NCBI GenBank assembly: GCA_016935315.1
Contig: JAFGRD010000093.1
Span: forward strand, 1 to 64,000
Source of the DNA: Pirellulales bacterium
Lineage (GTDB): Bacteria > Planctomycetota > Planctomycetia > Pirellulales > Thermoguttaceae
DNA: 64,000 nt
Direction: 5' to 3'
This document shows, in pieces, positions 17,282 to 25,209 of this stretch. Position numbers and translations under genes: made by a program. The notes under the pieces are model-generated. The model saw nothing but the letters and a program-made list of their open reading frames with translations. It was not told where the DNA came from and made no database searches. Numbering within the stretch: position 1 is the stretch's first letter; every line of letters starts with the position of its first letter.

Positions 17282-20200
17282 ATGCCCCATCAGACTTCGG
17301 ATCACCCGGCCCTCGATTTCGCCGCCTACCAGCGAACGGGCAGCCGAAAGTCGTGGGTGGACGTGACCGACGGCCGTTGGCCCAATCTGGGCCCGGGCTG
17401 GCATCCCGTGGAGCCGTTTGCCGACGACCCGGGCATCTTGTTCCGATGGTCGCGGAAGACGGCCGCCGTGTACCTCTACAACAACTACGGCCCGGCCGTG
17501 CTCCGCATGCAGGTGCTGGGCCGGGGCTTTCGGGTAAAGCGGCCCCGGGTGTTCCACGTCTCGGTCAACGCGCGGCCGCCGGTGCGGTTCGAGCTGGAAT
17601 CGGACGATTGGGAGGAGGTCTCGCTGCAGTACTTGGGGCGCCCCGGCCCCATGGAAGTGAGAATCGGCGTGGATGAAACCTGGTCGCCGCACGAGGTGTT
17701 TCACAACGGTGACCATCGGCAACTGGGGATCGCCGTGCGGAGGCTCGATCTGCGGCCCGCCATGGCCGAAACCGACGGGCTGGACCAGATCAGCGTCGTC
17801 ATTCCCACCTACAACCGGATCGAAAAGCTGAGGCAAGTGCTCGCCGCGCTGGAAGCCCAGTCGGTGGACCCCGAGCGCTTCGAGGTGATCGTCATCGACG
17901 ACGGCTCGACCGACGCGACGGGCCGGACCATGGCCGCGTACGTCACCAGCGCGCCGCTGGACGTGCGCTACTACAAGCAGGAAAACAAGCTGCAAGGGGC
18001 GGCCCGCAATTGGGGCATCCAGCTCGCCCGCAAGCCGCTGGTGGCGTTCATCGGCGACGACATCATCCCGCACCGCGACTTCCTGCGGCAGCACCTCGAC
18101 AGCCATCGCACCCACAACCGATACGGCGATGTGGTCGTGGTCGGATACACGACTTGGGCGGCCGGCAACCGGGTAACGCCGTTCATGGAGTTCATCGGCG
18201 AGCGGGGCCCGCAGTTCGGCTACGCCTGCTTCAACGGCAACGGCCCCTTGTCGTTCGACTGCTTCTACACGTCGAACATCTCCATGCCGCGGAAGATGCT
18301 CCAAGAGCTGGAGTACGTCTTCGACGAGGACTTCAACACCTACGGCTGGGAGGACATCGAGCTGGGCTACCGCCTGGAGCGCAACGGCATGCGGCTGCTG
18401 TACAATCCCCGGGCAACGGCCTACCACGACCATCCCACCGACGTGAGGGCGTTCTGCCGACGCCAGTTTCTCGTCGGCCGGGGCTCGCGGATCTTCGTTC
18501 GCAAACACCCCCATCTGGAAACCATGCTCGGCAGCCTCGACCGCGAGCGGAACCGCTTGCGCAACCGCTTCGTCTGGAAGACGCTCGAGACGGCCGTCGC
18601 TATCCTCGATCGGCGCCTGGCAGTAGGCTTTTCACCGCTGCTGTATCACGCCATCCTCTCACGCAACTACGCCGAGGGCGTGGTGGCCGAGGCGACGGCG
18701 AACGGGTCGGGCAACGGCCAACGGCCAACGGCCGGCGTCGCGTGGCCCGCGCGGGTCGCCGCCGCAGCCGAGGCCGACCGGCCACGGCCGGCCCGCGAGA
18801 ACCCCGCGGCGGTCCCCGTCCACGCCGCCGGCGGCTCGCAGCAGAATCCCCACGTCTTTTTCTACGTGACCTCGCAAGGCAACGAGTTCATGACCGAGAT
18901 CGCCGAAGCCTTCCAGGAGGGTTTCGCGGGCCTGGGCGTGCGCGCGTCGCTGCGGGTCGACGAGTTGCCGCCGGCGGACGACGCCGACAACCTCCATGTT
19001 CTGGCGGCTCCTCATGAAATCATCCCCCTGCTGCTCGAGCGGAAGCTGGAAGGGAAAGCCCTGCGCGACGTGCTGGCCAACTGCTGTCTGTTGAACGTCG
19101 AACAGCCGGGCAGCATCTGGTTCGAGATCGTCGCCGCTTCCGCCGCCAAGGCCCGGGGCATCTTCGATATCAATCGCCTCGGCGTGCAGGAATTTCGGCG
19201 TCGCGGGGTGCACGCCTGGTACACGCCGCTGGGATACCGCCCGTCGCTCGAACAGTATCCCGGCTGCGAGCACGAGCGGAAGGACATTGATCTGCTCTTC
19301 CTGGGACACCACTTCGAGAAACGCGAGCTGTTCCTCGCCCGCAACGCCGATGTGCTGCAGAAGTACCGCTGCCACCTGACGCTGATCAACGTCAACAAGC
19401 CACTGAAGACGACCACTTCGGGCTACTACGCGGGCGACCGGCTGAAGCAGTTGCTGCGGCGCTCGAAGATCCTGATCAACGTCCACTCGACCGACCGCAA
19501 CTACTTCGAGTGGCAAAGGGTGTTGTGGTGCATGGCGCACCGCTGCCTGGTCGTCTCGGAGCTCAGCCGCGATACGCAACCGCTGGTCGACCGGGAACAC
19601 CTCGTGCTGGCGCCCGTCGAGAAGTTGGCCGAGCAGTGCGAGCAGTACCTTGCCGACGAGGCACTGCGCAGCAAGGTGACCGAGCAGGCGTATCAGTTCG
19701 TCCGCGGCGAGCTGCGGATCGAAAACGCCTGCCGCACGATGCTTCAGGCCTGGCGCCGCGACCCGCATCAGGCCGAGCCGGCCGGATCCCCGATGCCGGA
19801 AACGGAGTTGCCCGGCGTCTCGCCGCCAACCGACACGCGGAACGACGACCCGACCGCACACGCCGCCCGCGAATTGCGGCGCCGGGTCTGGGCCCGCTGC
19901 CGGCAGGCCGTCTATTGCCGGCCGGCACTGCGCGAGATGTACTTCCGCGTCCGAGCGCTTCACGGCCGGATGCGCAGGGCGTGTGACGAGAAGGCACCGC
20001 CTGACGTCGAGGCCGAGCGTCGGGCCCTGCTCGAGCGGCTCCAGCGGCAGCGGGCCTCGGCCGCGGGTGACCGCAGCGGCCCACGCGCGTTTTTCCCCAA
20101 CGCGGGCTATCAGCACACGTCACGGCCGGCGGTTTCCGTCATCGTGACGGTGCATAACGACGCGAGATACGTCACCGAGTGCCTCGAGAGCGTGGCCGCC

Positions 20201-20926
20201 TCGCGGCGTGACCGGCTGCCCGGCGGCCTCGAGGTGCTGGTCGTCGACGACGGCTCCACCGACGCGTCGATCCGGGTCGTCAGGCGGTGGCTGCGGCGGT
20301 CCGATGTACCGGCATGCCTGGTGCAGAAGCCGCTGAACACGGGCCTGGCGTCGTCGCGGAACCTGGGGTTGGCGTTGGCGCGGGCGCCGCTGGTGTTCGT
20401 GCTCGACGCCGACGACCTGGTCTATCCCGGCTGCCTGCAGCGGCTTCGCGAGACGATCACGTCCTGCGGATCGGCTGCGGCGTATGCGGCCATCAAGCGT
20501 TTCGACGGCCGTACGGGCAGCGCGCTGGGGCTGCTTTCCTACAACGCGTGGGACGTCGAGCGGCTGATCGAAGGGCCGTACCTCGATTCGATGGCCATGT
20601 TCGATCGGGAGAAGGTTTTGGCGGTCGGTGGCTACAGCGAGGAGCTGCTCGAGCACGGAATCGGCCTGGAAGGCTACGATCTGTGGCTGAAGCTGGCCCA
20701 GGCGGGCGAGTGGGCCGCCTTCCGCCCGGAGATCCTCTCGGCCCATCGCGAGCACCCCGCCTGTATGGCCCACAAACAGAGCCGATACCACGCGGCGCTT
20801 GCGGCCCATTTTCGCGAGAAATTCGCGGACTTGTTGAGGCGCTATTCGATGGAAGAGACGCAGTTCACGTGTCCGGAGGCGTTGGAGGGGGCCCAGTGGA
20901 CCACCGAGCGCCGACGCGCTGCCTAG
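17282..20926 (+). CDS. Three-module glycosyltransferase (GT2 - CgeB-like GT - GT2)
   Basis: 1214 residues. Residues 1-165 are a beta-rich N-terminal domain without a known motif. Residues about 170-400 are a GT2 domain: ISVVIPTYNRIEKL, VIDDGSTDATG, AFIGDDIIPH (metal site) and YGWEDIELGYRL (catalytic region). Residues about 523-833 resemble the CgeB-type glycosyltransferase fold (HVLAAPHEIIPLLLE; INVHSTDRNYFEW). Residues about 948-1214 form a second GT2 domain: VSVIVTVHNDARYV, VVDDGSTDASI, FVLDADDLVYPG. One polypeptide thus carries three potential transferase sites, suggesting stepwise assembly of a repeat unit for the ABC exporter upstream. The stop overlaps that of the convergent methyltransferase within a shared CTAG. 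Confidence 0.88.
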   Translation: MPHQTSDHPALDFAAYQRTGSRKSWVDVTDGRWPNLGPGWHPVEPFADDPGILFRWSRKTAAVYLYNNYGPAVLRMQVLGRGFRVKRPRVFHVSVNARPPVRFELESDDWEEVSLQYLGRPGPMEVRIGVDETWSPHEVFHNGDHRQLGIAVRRLDLRPAMAETDGLDQISVVIPTYNRIEKLRQVLAALEAQSVDPERFEVIVIDDGSTDATGRTMAAYVTSAPLDVRYYKQENKLQGAARNWGIQLARKPLVAFIGDDIIPHRDFLRQHLDSHRTHNRYGDVVVVGYTTWAAGNRVTPFMEFIGERGPQFGYACFNGNGPLSFDCFYTSNISMPRKMLQELEYVFDEDFNTYGWEDIELGYRLERNGMRLLYNPRATAYHDHPTDVRAFCRRQFLVGRGSRIFVRKHPHLETMLGSLDRERNRLRNRFVWKTLETAVAILDRRLAVGFSPLLYHAILSRNYAEGVVAEATANGSGNGQRPTAGVAWPARVAAAAEADRPRPARENPAAVPVHAAGGSQQNPHVFFYVTSQGNEFMTEIAEAFQEGFAGLGVRASLRVDELPPADDADNLHVLAAPHEIIPLLLERKLEGKALRDVLANCCLLNVEQPGSIWFEIVAASAAKARGIFDINRLGVQEFRRRGVHAWYTPLGYRPSLEQYPGCEHERKDIDLLFLGHHFEKRELFLARNADVLQKYRCHLTLINVNKPLKTTTSGYYAGDRLKQLLRRSKILINVHSTDRNYFEWQRVLWCMAHRCLVVSELSRDTQPLVDREHLVLAPVEKLAEQCEQYLADEALRSKVTEQAYQFVRGELRIENACRTMLQAWRRDPHQAEPAGSPMPETELPGVSPPTDTRNDDPTAHAARELRRRVWARCRQAVYCRPALREMYFRVRALHGRMRRACDEKAPPDVEAERRALLERLQRQRASAAGDRSGPRAFFPNAGYQHTSRPAVSVIVTVHNDARYVTECLESVAASRRDRLPGGLEVLVVDDGSTDASIRVVRRWLRRSDVPACLVQKPLNTGLASSRNLGLALARAPLVFVLDADDLVYPGCLQRLRETITSCGSAAAYAAIKRFDGRTGSALGLLSYNAWDVERLIEGPYLDSMAMFDREKVLAVGGYSEELLEHGIGLEGYDLWLKLAQAGEWAAFRPEILSAHREHPACMAHKQSRYHAALAAHFREKFADLLRRYSMEETQFTCPEALEGAQWTTERRRAA

Positions 20927-21831
20927 GGTTCGGCAACCACGACGGTGAAATCGCTCGGCAGCTCGCCCGTTTCCAGCAGGGCGTCTTCCACCTCGAAGAG
21001 CATGCCGAGTATCCGCACGTCTTCCGGCCTCGCCTGGTCGAAGTTGAAGGCGATGCCCTCCAGCAACAGGTGCAGCAGCGTCCCGCCGTAGTCCCGCTTT
21101 TGGACGATCCGGAACCGAGACGAAAGCACGTCGAGAATCTCGCCGGAGCGAATCGCCTCGGAGGGGTCGATGGCGTCCATTTCGGCGACGGTGGGCCGGA
21201 CGATCTGGGTTTTGAGGTTCCGCTTCTTGCCCATGCGGTATCGCTCGGGCAGGATCTTCAGCAAGGCGTTCATGACGTCCAATTGCCGGTCGGTCCATTG
21301 GAACTTGGTGGGGCCGACGAACTCGTTGAGGAAGAACAGCCCGCCCGGCTTCAGCGAGCGGCGGACCTCATCAAAGATGTGCTCGAGATTCGTGAAATGG
21401 TGGACCGACATCACGCCGAACACCACGTCGTAGGTATCGGCCGGCAGCGCGATCTGATTCAGATCGACCACGTCGTAGTGGATATGGGAGAGGTTTTCGT
21501 CCTTGGCCGCCTTGCGGGCTTGCTCGATCGATTTGTCGGCGATGTCATAGGCGTCGTGTTGCCGGCAGAAGCCGTGGTTGTGCAGCCCGCGCTCGAGCCG
21601 GCCCGCGCCGCATCCCAACGTCAAACATCGCTCGACCGGCAGCGAGACGCCTCGCTGCTGGAGGAAATCGATCAGGAACACGAAGGGGTTCTTGCGGGGA
21701 TCTCCGGAAACCTTCCGGTTGATCCTCTCCTGGACGGCCGCGTGCTCCGTCCAGTGCAACCCGCGGCCCACTTGCCACTCTCCCTGCTTTCCCCAGTGCT
21801 TCTTGACCTTGGCGATCAACGATCGGTCCAT
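20923..21831 (-). CDS. SAM-dependent methyltransferase
   Basis: 302 residues. Motif I CLTLGCGAGRLERGL (about 65-79) with the acidic residue in HDAYDIADKS, motif II-like VVDLNQIALPADTYDVVF and post-motif SLKPGGLFFLNEF place it in the class I (UbiE-like) methyltransferases. Unlike the rest of the polysaccharide cluster it is on the minus strand, with its own promoter (21874-21902), but its position end-to-end with the big glycosyltransferase suggests a glycan-related substrate. The two convergent genes share a CTAG that supplies both stop codons. Confidence 0.85.
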   Translation of the reverse strand: MDRSLIAKVKKHWGKQGEWQVGRGLHWTEHAAVQERINRKVSGDPRKNPFVFLIDFLQQRGVSLPVERCLTLGCGAGRLERGLHNHGFCRQHDAYDIADKSIEQARKAAKDENLSHIHYDVVDLNQIALPADTYDVVFGVMSVHHFTNLEHIFDEVRRSLKPGGLFFLNEFVGPTKFQWTDRQLDVMNALLKILPERYRMGKKRNLKTQIVRPTVAEMDAIDPSEAIRSGEILDVLSSRFRIVQKRDYGGTLLHLLLEGIAFNFDQARPEDVRILGMLFEVEDALLETGELPSDFTVVVAEP

Positions 21832-21873
21832 CTCGACTGCTCCGCACTTTGGCTGCGTGCTTGGGAAGCGGGG

Positions 21874-21902
21874 ATTGTAACGCGCCGGCCTCGTTGCGAC
21901 AA
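21874..21902 (-). promoter_or_regulatory. Sigma-70-like promoter of the convergent methyltransferase
   Basis: Minus strand TTGTCG (21902-21897), 17-bp spacer, TACAAT (21879-21874). The -10 lies about 43 nt before the ATG at 21831. Both hexamers match consensus in four or five positions. Confidence 0.55.
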
Positions 21903-21924
21903 CACGGAACGGCCCGAGCCGGCG

Positions 21925-24783
21925 CTACATCGCCCGCAGCCCCTTCGGCAGTGCCTCGCCGAAGACCAGCCCTTGCTCTTGGCGGTCGAGCTGCCCGCCC
22001 TCGCGCACCAGTTCAAGGAAGTGGTCCGGGGCCTCATGCAGTGCAAGCCAGTCGAGCACCTTGCGGCGGAGTTTCTCGGGCAGCTCGCGGTAGCGGTCGC
22101 CGGTCCGCCGGGCCATTTGCATCGCCGCCAGGTGGCCGGCCGGCTCGTCGCCGCCAAGGTCCATCAGCTTCAGCAGCCAATCGCACACGGCCTCGGGCGG
22201 CACGACAGTGTTCAACGGGCCGTAGACGGGCACCCGGGCGCCGAGGCGTCCCAGCGCCCAGGCCATCGCCGGCCGCACCGGCTCCATCTTGCGCTTTGGC
22301 GCCAGCTCCAGCAGGATGTTGCCCAGCTCGACCTTCCCCGCCACCCCCAGCAGCTCCAACGACCCCAGCAGTCGCCAGACTTCGGCCGTATCCTGGGTGC
22401 TGAAGGTGAACTCGCCGCCGCGCCGCTTCCCCGTGGTCATTTGGCGGTGCAATCCCCGCACGGGCGCCAGCAGCGGCTCGGCGATCGCCTGTTGTTGTCC
22501 GGCCGCCAGCCCGCCGCCGATCCGCCGCCAGAGGATCCACCCTTCGACCCGCGTGGCCGCGCCGGGGTGCAAGATCTTGCCCTGCAGCGCGCTCCAGGTT
22601 TGGGCCACCCGCCAGTCGTCCACGGCCAACCCGTACCCGGGGCGGAGAGAAAACCCCAGCAGGTTCAGCCATCGCGCCTCGTGCACGGGGCTGCGCCGTC
22701 GGCCCGGTTCAAGTTCCATCAAGGCTTCCCAGATCCGCCGCAACAGCGACGCGGGCCAGTTGTTGCGGCTGCTGCCGATGGCCCGGGCGAGCCGCTTGAC
22801 CAGGTCCGCCGGCTTGTCGTGCCCCTCGGGGCCGAAGGTGTTTCTCAACAGCTTTCCGCAAGCGCTCCAGGTCGCCTCGTCCACCACCCCTTCCGATTCG
22901 GCGGCCGACTCGTGGGCGGCCACGTCGGTCTGCGTCGCCGAGCGGACGTCGAATTGCAGCCGCCAGCTTCGCCGCCGGTCGATCTGGCTGCACCAGAGAA
23001 CAAGCGTGCCGATCTCGGTCAGTCGGGCGTGCAACTGGACGCCCACCGTGCCCGCCTCGGTCTTCTTCCGCGTGCGCAGCACCGTACGGATCGGCGGCAG
23101 CGGAGTCATCTGCTCGCGATCGATCGGCACCAACTCGCCGGGCCTGTCGGTCAGCCGCGTGCTGGAGACATAGAGCGGGAATTCGACCGGCTCGAAAACC
23201 CGCAGATCGAATCGCCGCTCGGTCAGCTCGACGTCCTGTCCCGGCTCGACCTGGGCCGGCACGAGACAGACGGCGGCCGGCGGCTCGCTCTCCACGCCGA
23301 CGTAGTACGTCCGCGCCAAGGCGGCGGCGATCCGCACGCCTTCGCCGCGCCGCACCATGCCGTAGTACGCGGCCCCCCGGGCAACCGCCAGGTCGAGCCG
23401 TGGGTTGTCCAGCACCAGCGGCTCCCACTGGCCCCGCGGCGGCTGGAACCACGACTGCACGACCGCCAACAGCCGCCGGCGCAGCACGGGCGAGGCGAAC
23501 AGCCCGCCGTTGAACAGCACGACGTCGGGCCGGGCCGGATCGTGATCGTCGCCAACCGGCGTCTCGTCCAAAGCCACGTGGCGGTGGGCCGTCAGAAAGC
23601 CCGCCAGGCACCGCGTAATCGCCGGGTCGGGGGCGTAGGGAAGCCCGAACTCCTGGAAACCGGACTGCCGGCTGAGCGGCTTCTCGTCCAGGCCCACCCG
23701 GGGAAAAAAGCCCTCGAGCAAGACTTCCCGCACCTCGTCGCGGGTGACTTCGAGCTGCCGGCCGCCGCCGATCAGCCGGGCGCCGCCGCCGGGCAGGTTG
23801 ACCGTGTAGCGCTCGGGGGCGGCCTCGCCCAGCAGCGCCTCTTTCAACTGCCGGCAGCTTCCCACCAGCGCGGCCCATTGCCGCGGTTGAAGCTTTTGCC
23901 CCGTCGGATCGCCGGCCGTCGGATCGCCGCCCTGTCCGCTGAGCTTCCGCTCCAGATAATGGGCCAGTGCCAAATCGAGGTTGTCGCCGCCGAGGATCAA
24001 ATGGTCGCCCACGGCCACGCGATGGAACTGGACGTTGCCGGCCTCGCCGCGGCGGACGCGGATCAGCGTGAAGTCGGAGGTCCCGCCGCCGATGTCGCAG
24101 ACGAGGATCTTCTGGCCCGGCTCGACGAGCCGCTGCCAGTCGTCGGCATGGCGGTCGAGCCAGGCGTAGAAGGCAGCCTGCGGCTCCTCGATCAGCACCA
24201 CCCGCGGCAACCCCGCCTCGGACGCCGCCTTGACGGTCAGCTCGCGGGCGATCTCGTCGAACGAGGCGGGCAACGTGAGCACGACGTCCTGCTGCGGCAG
24301 CGGGTCTTGGGGGAAGGTGGCGCCCCAGGCGTCGGCGATGTGTCGCAGATAGCGGGCGCTGGCCTGGACCGGCGAGATCCGCTCGACATCGGCCGCCCCG
24401 TGCCAGGGCAACAAAGCGGCCGTGCGGTCCACGCCCGAGTGGCACAGCCACGACTTGGCCGAGGCAATCAGCCGCCCCGGGGCCACGGTCCCCTGATCTC
24501 GGGCGAAGATGCCCACGGCCTCGGTCGGCTCCTGCCGGCTGAAAGGCGTCCGCAGGGCCCCGGCGGCCAGCTCCCCGCTGGCCGGCTGGTAGTGGAACGA
24601 GGGCAGCGTTTCCCGGGCTTCGACCTGGCCCGGGGCCACAAGCTGCGGCACGGCGAACGTCTCGACCCGCCAGGGCGACCGCGACGTGTCCACGTACGTT
24701 ACGGCCGAGTTGGTCGTGCCCAGATCGATCCCGACCACATAGCGGGAGGGTTTGTCGGTTTCGGTGGTGCGAAGATTCGTCAT
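21925..24783 (-). CDS. Hsp70 (DnaK-type ATPase) family protein, long form
   Basis: 952 residues. The ATPase domain (about 1-440) has phosphate 1 GIDLGTTNSAVTYV, phosphate 2 ILVCDIGGGTSDFTLI and adenosine motif DVVLFNGGLF. Residues about 450-620 are a beta-rich region, and the last 330 residues are largely helical (for example LLRRIWEALMELEPG and KLRRKVLDWLALHE), much longer than the DnaK lid. It shares many segments with the 598-residue Hsp70 at 8434 (WLCHSxVDR, FARxQG), so the two are paralogues. In related genomes such long and short forms tend to lie together with DUF2760; here a polysaccharide cluster separates them. Not a general DnaK. Confidence 0.87.
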   Translation of the reverse strand: MTNLRTTETDKPSRYVVGIDLGTTNSAVTYVDTSRSPWRVETFAVPQLVAPGQVEARETLPSFHYQPASGELAAGALRTPFSRQEPTEAVGIFARDQGTVAPGRLIASAKSWLCHSGVDRTAALLPWHGAADVERISPVQASARYLRHIADAWGATFPQDPLPQQDVVLTLPASFDEIARELTVKAASEAGLPRVVLIEEPQAAFYAWLDRHADDWQRLVEPGQKILVCDIGGGTSDFTLIRVRRGEAGNVQFHRVAVGDHLILGGDNLDLALAHYLERKLSGQGGDPTAGDPTGQKLQPRQWAALVGSCRQLKEALLGEAAPERYTVNLPGGGARLIGGGRQLEVTRDEVREVLLEGFFPRVGLDEKPLSRQSGFQEFGLPYAPDPAITRCLAGFLTAHRHVALDETPVGDDHDPARPDVVLFNGGLFASPVLRRRLLAVVQSWFQPPRGQWEPLVLDNPRLDLAVARGAAYYGMVRRGEGVRIAAALARTYYVGVESEPPAAVCLVPAQVEPGQDVELTERRFDLRVFEPVEFPLYVSSTRLTDRPGELVPIDREQMTPLPPIRTVLRTRKKTEAGTVGVQLHARLTEIGTLVLWCSQIDRRRSWRLQFDVRSATQTDVAAHESAAESEGVVDEATWSACGKLLRNTFGPEGHDKPADLVKRLARAIGSSRNNWPASLLRRIWEALMELEPGRRRSPVHEARWLNLLGFSLRPGYGLAVDDWRVAQTWSALQGKILHPGAATRVEGWILWRRIGGGLAAGQQQAIAEPLLAPVRGLHRQMTTGKRRGGEFTFSTQDTAEVWRLLGSLELLGVAGKVELGNILLELAPKRKMEPVRPAMAWALGRLGARVPVYGPLNTVVPPEAVCDWLLKLMDLGGDEPAGHLAAMQMARRTGDRYRELPEKLRRKVLDWLALHEAPDHFLELVREGGQLDRQEQGLVFGEALPKGLRAM

Positions 24784-24850
24784 GCGATGGGGGTGCGGCG
24801 CCTTTCATTTCACTGGCGTGGCCGACTTGTCCCTTCACGGGGTGCGAAAA

Positions 24851-24971
24851 GGGTAGGCGCTATGGCCGGAAAGGCGTCTGCACCGCCCTTCCTCTTTCCT
24901 ATAGGCCTAAGTGCCGTTTTTTCAGAAAGGGCAGAGCCATAAGAATGCCCAACTTGTTCTTTTGCGAGTCC
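24851..24971 (+). repeat. Dispersed repeat family 2, long copy
   Basis: 121 bp, from GGGTAGGCGCTATGG to TTTTGCGAGTCC. Compared with 8222-8301 it has about 41 extra bp in the middle, flanked by CTTTC and GAAAG and containing CTATAGGCCTAA and a T6 run. A similar CTATAGGCCT plus T7 motif is at 52727-52749. Confidence 0.7.
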
Positions 24972-25000
24972 CAAGCGTATCACGATCCGCACCGTGCAGG

Positions 25001-25083
25001 AAGGGTAGCTGAATTCGCAAGCATTCAGCTTGTTGTGCCCATAGAAGGGCCCCCATCTGAAGTCTTGCGACTTCAGCCACCAT
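25001..25083 (+). repeat. Two-hairpin dispersed repeat, family 3, copy 1
   Basis: First hairpin AGCTGAAT / ATTCAGCT (25007-25014 with 25023-25030), second hairpin CTGAAGTC / GACTTCAG (25057-25064 with 25069-25076). The same order of segments recurs at 48810-48898. Confidence 0.7.
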
Positions 25084-25209
25084 CGGGCCGAAGTGCAGAT
25101 AGAAACAAAAGCGGCACCAGCCGAACGTTGGCCGGTGCCGCCCGAGGAGGTGGATGCCCGAGCAGGCCCTGGAGGCGGTGCCCACTGGACTCGATCGTTT
25201 GGCGAGATC

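Larger units (their letters stand above)
24784..25209. other. 426-bp intergenic region made largely of dispersed repeats
   Basis: Lies between two minus-strand genes. It holds a full copy of repeat family 2 (24851-24971) and a copy of repeat family 3 (25001-25083). The remaining 126 bp upstream of 25210 show no gene or clear terminator. Confidence 0.6.

Noticed and set aside
20287-24942. 1551-codon plus-strand open frame
   Set aside because: Antisense to the methyltransferase and long Hsp70 genes, both with firm motifs, and overlapping the end of the glycosyltransferase. Composition is typical of a shadow frame.
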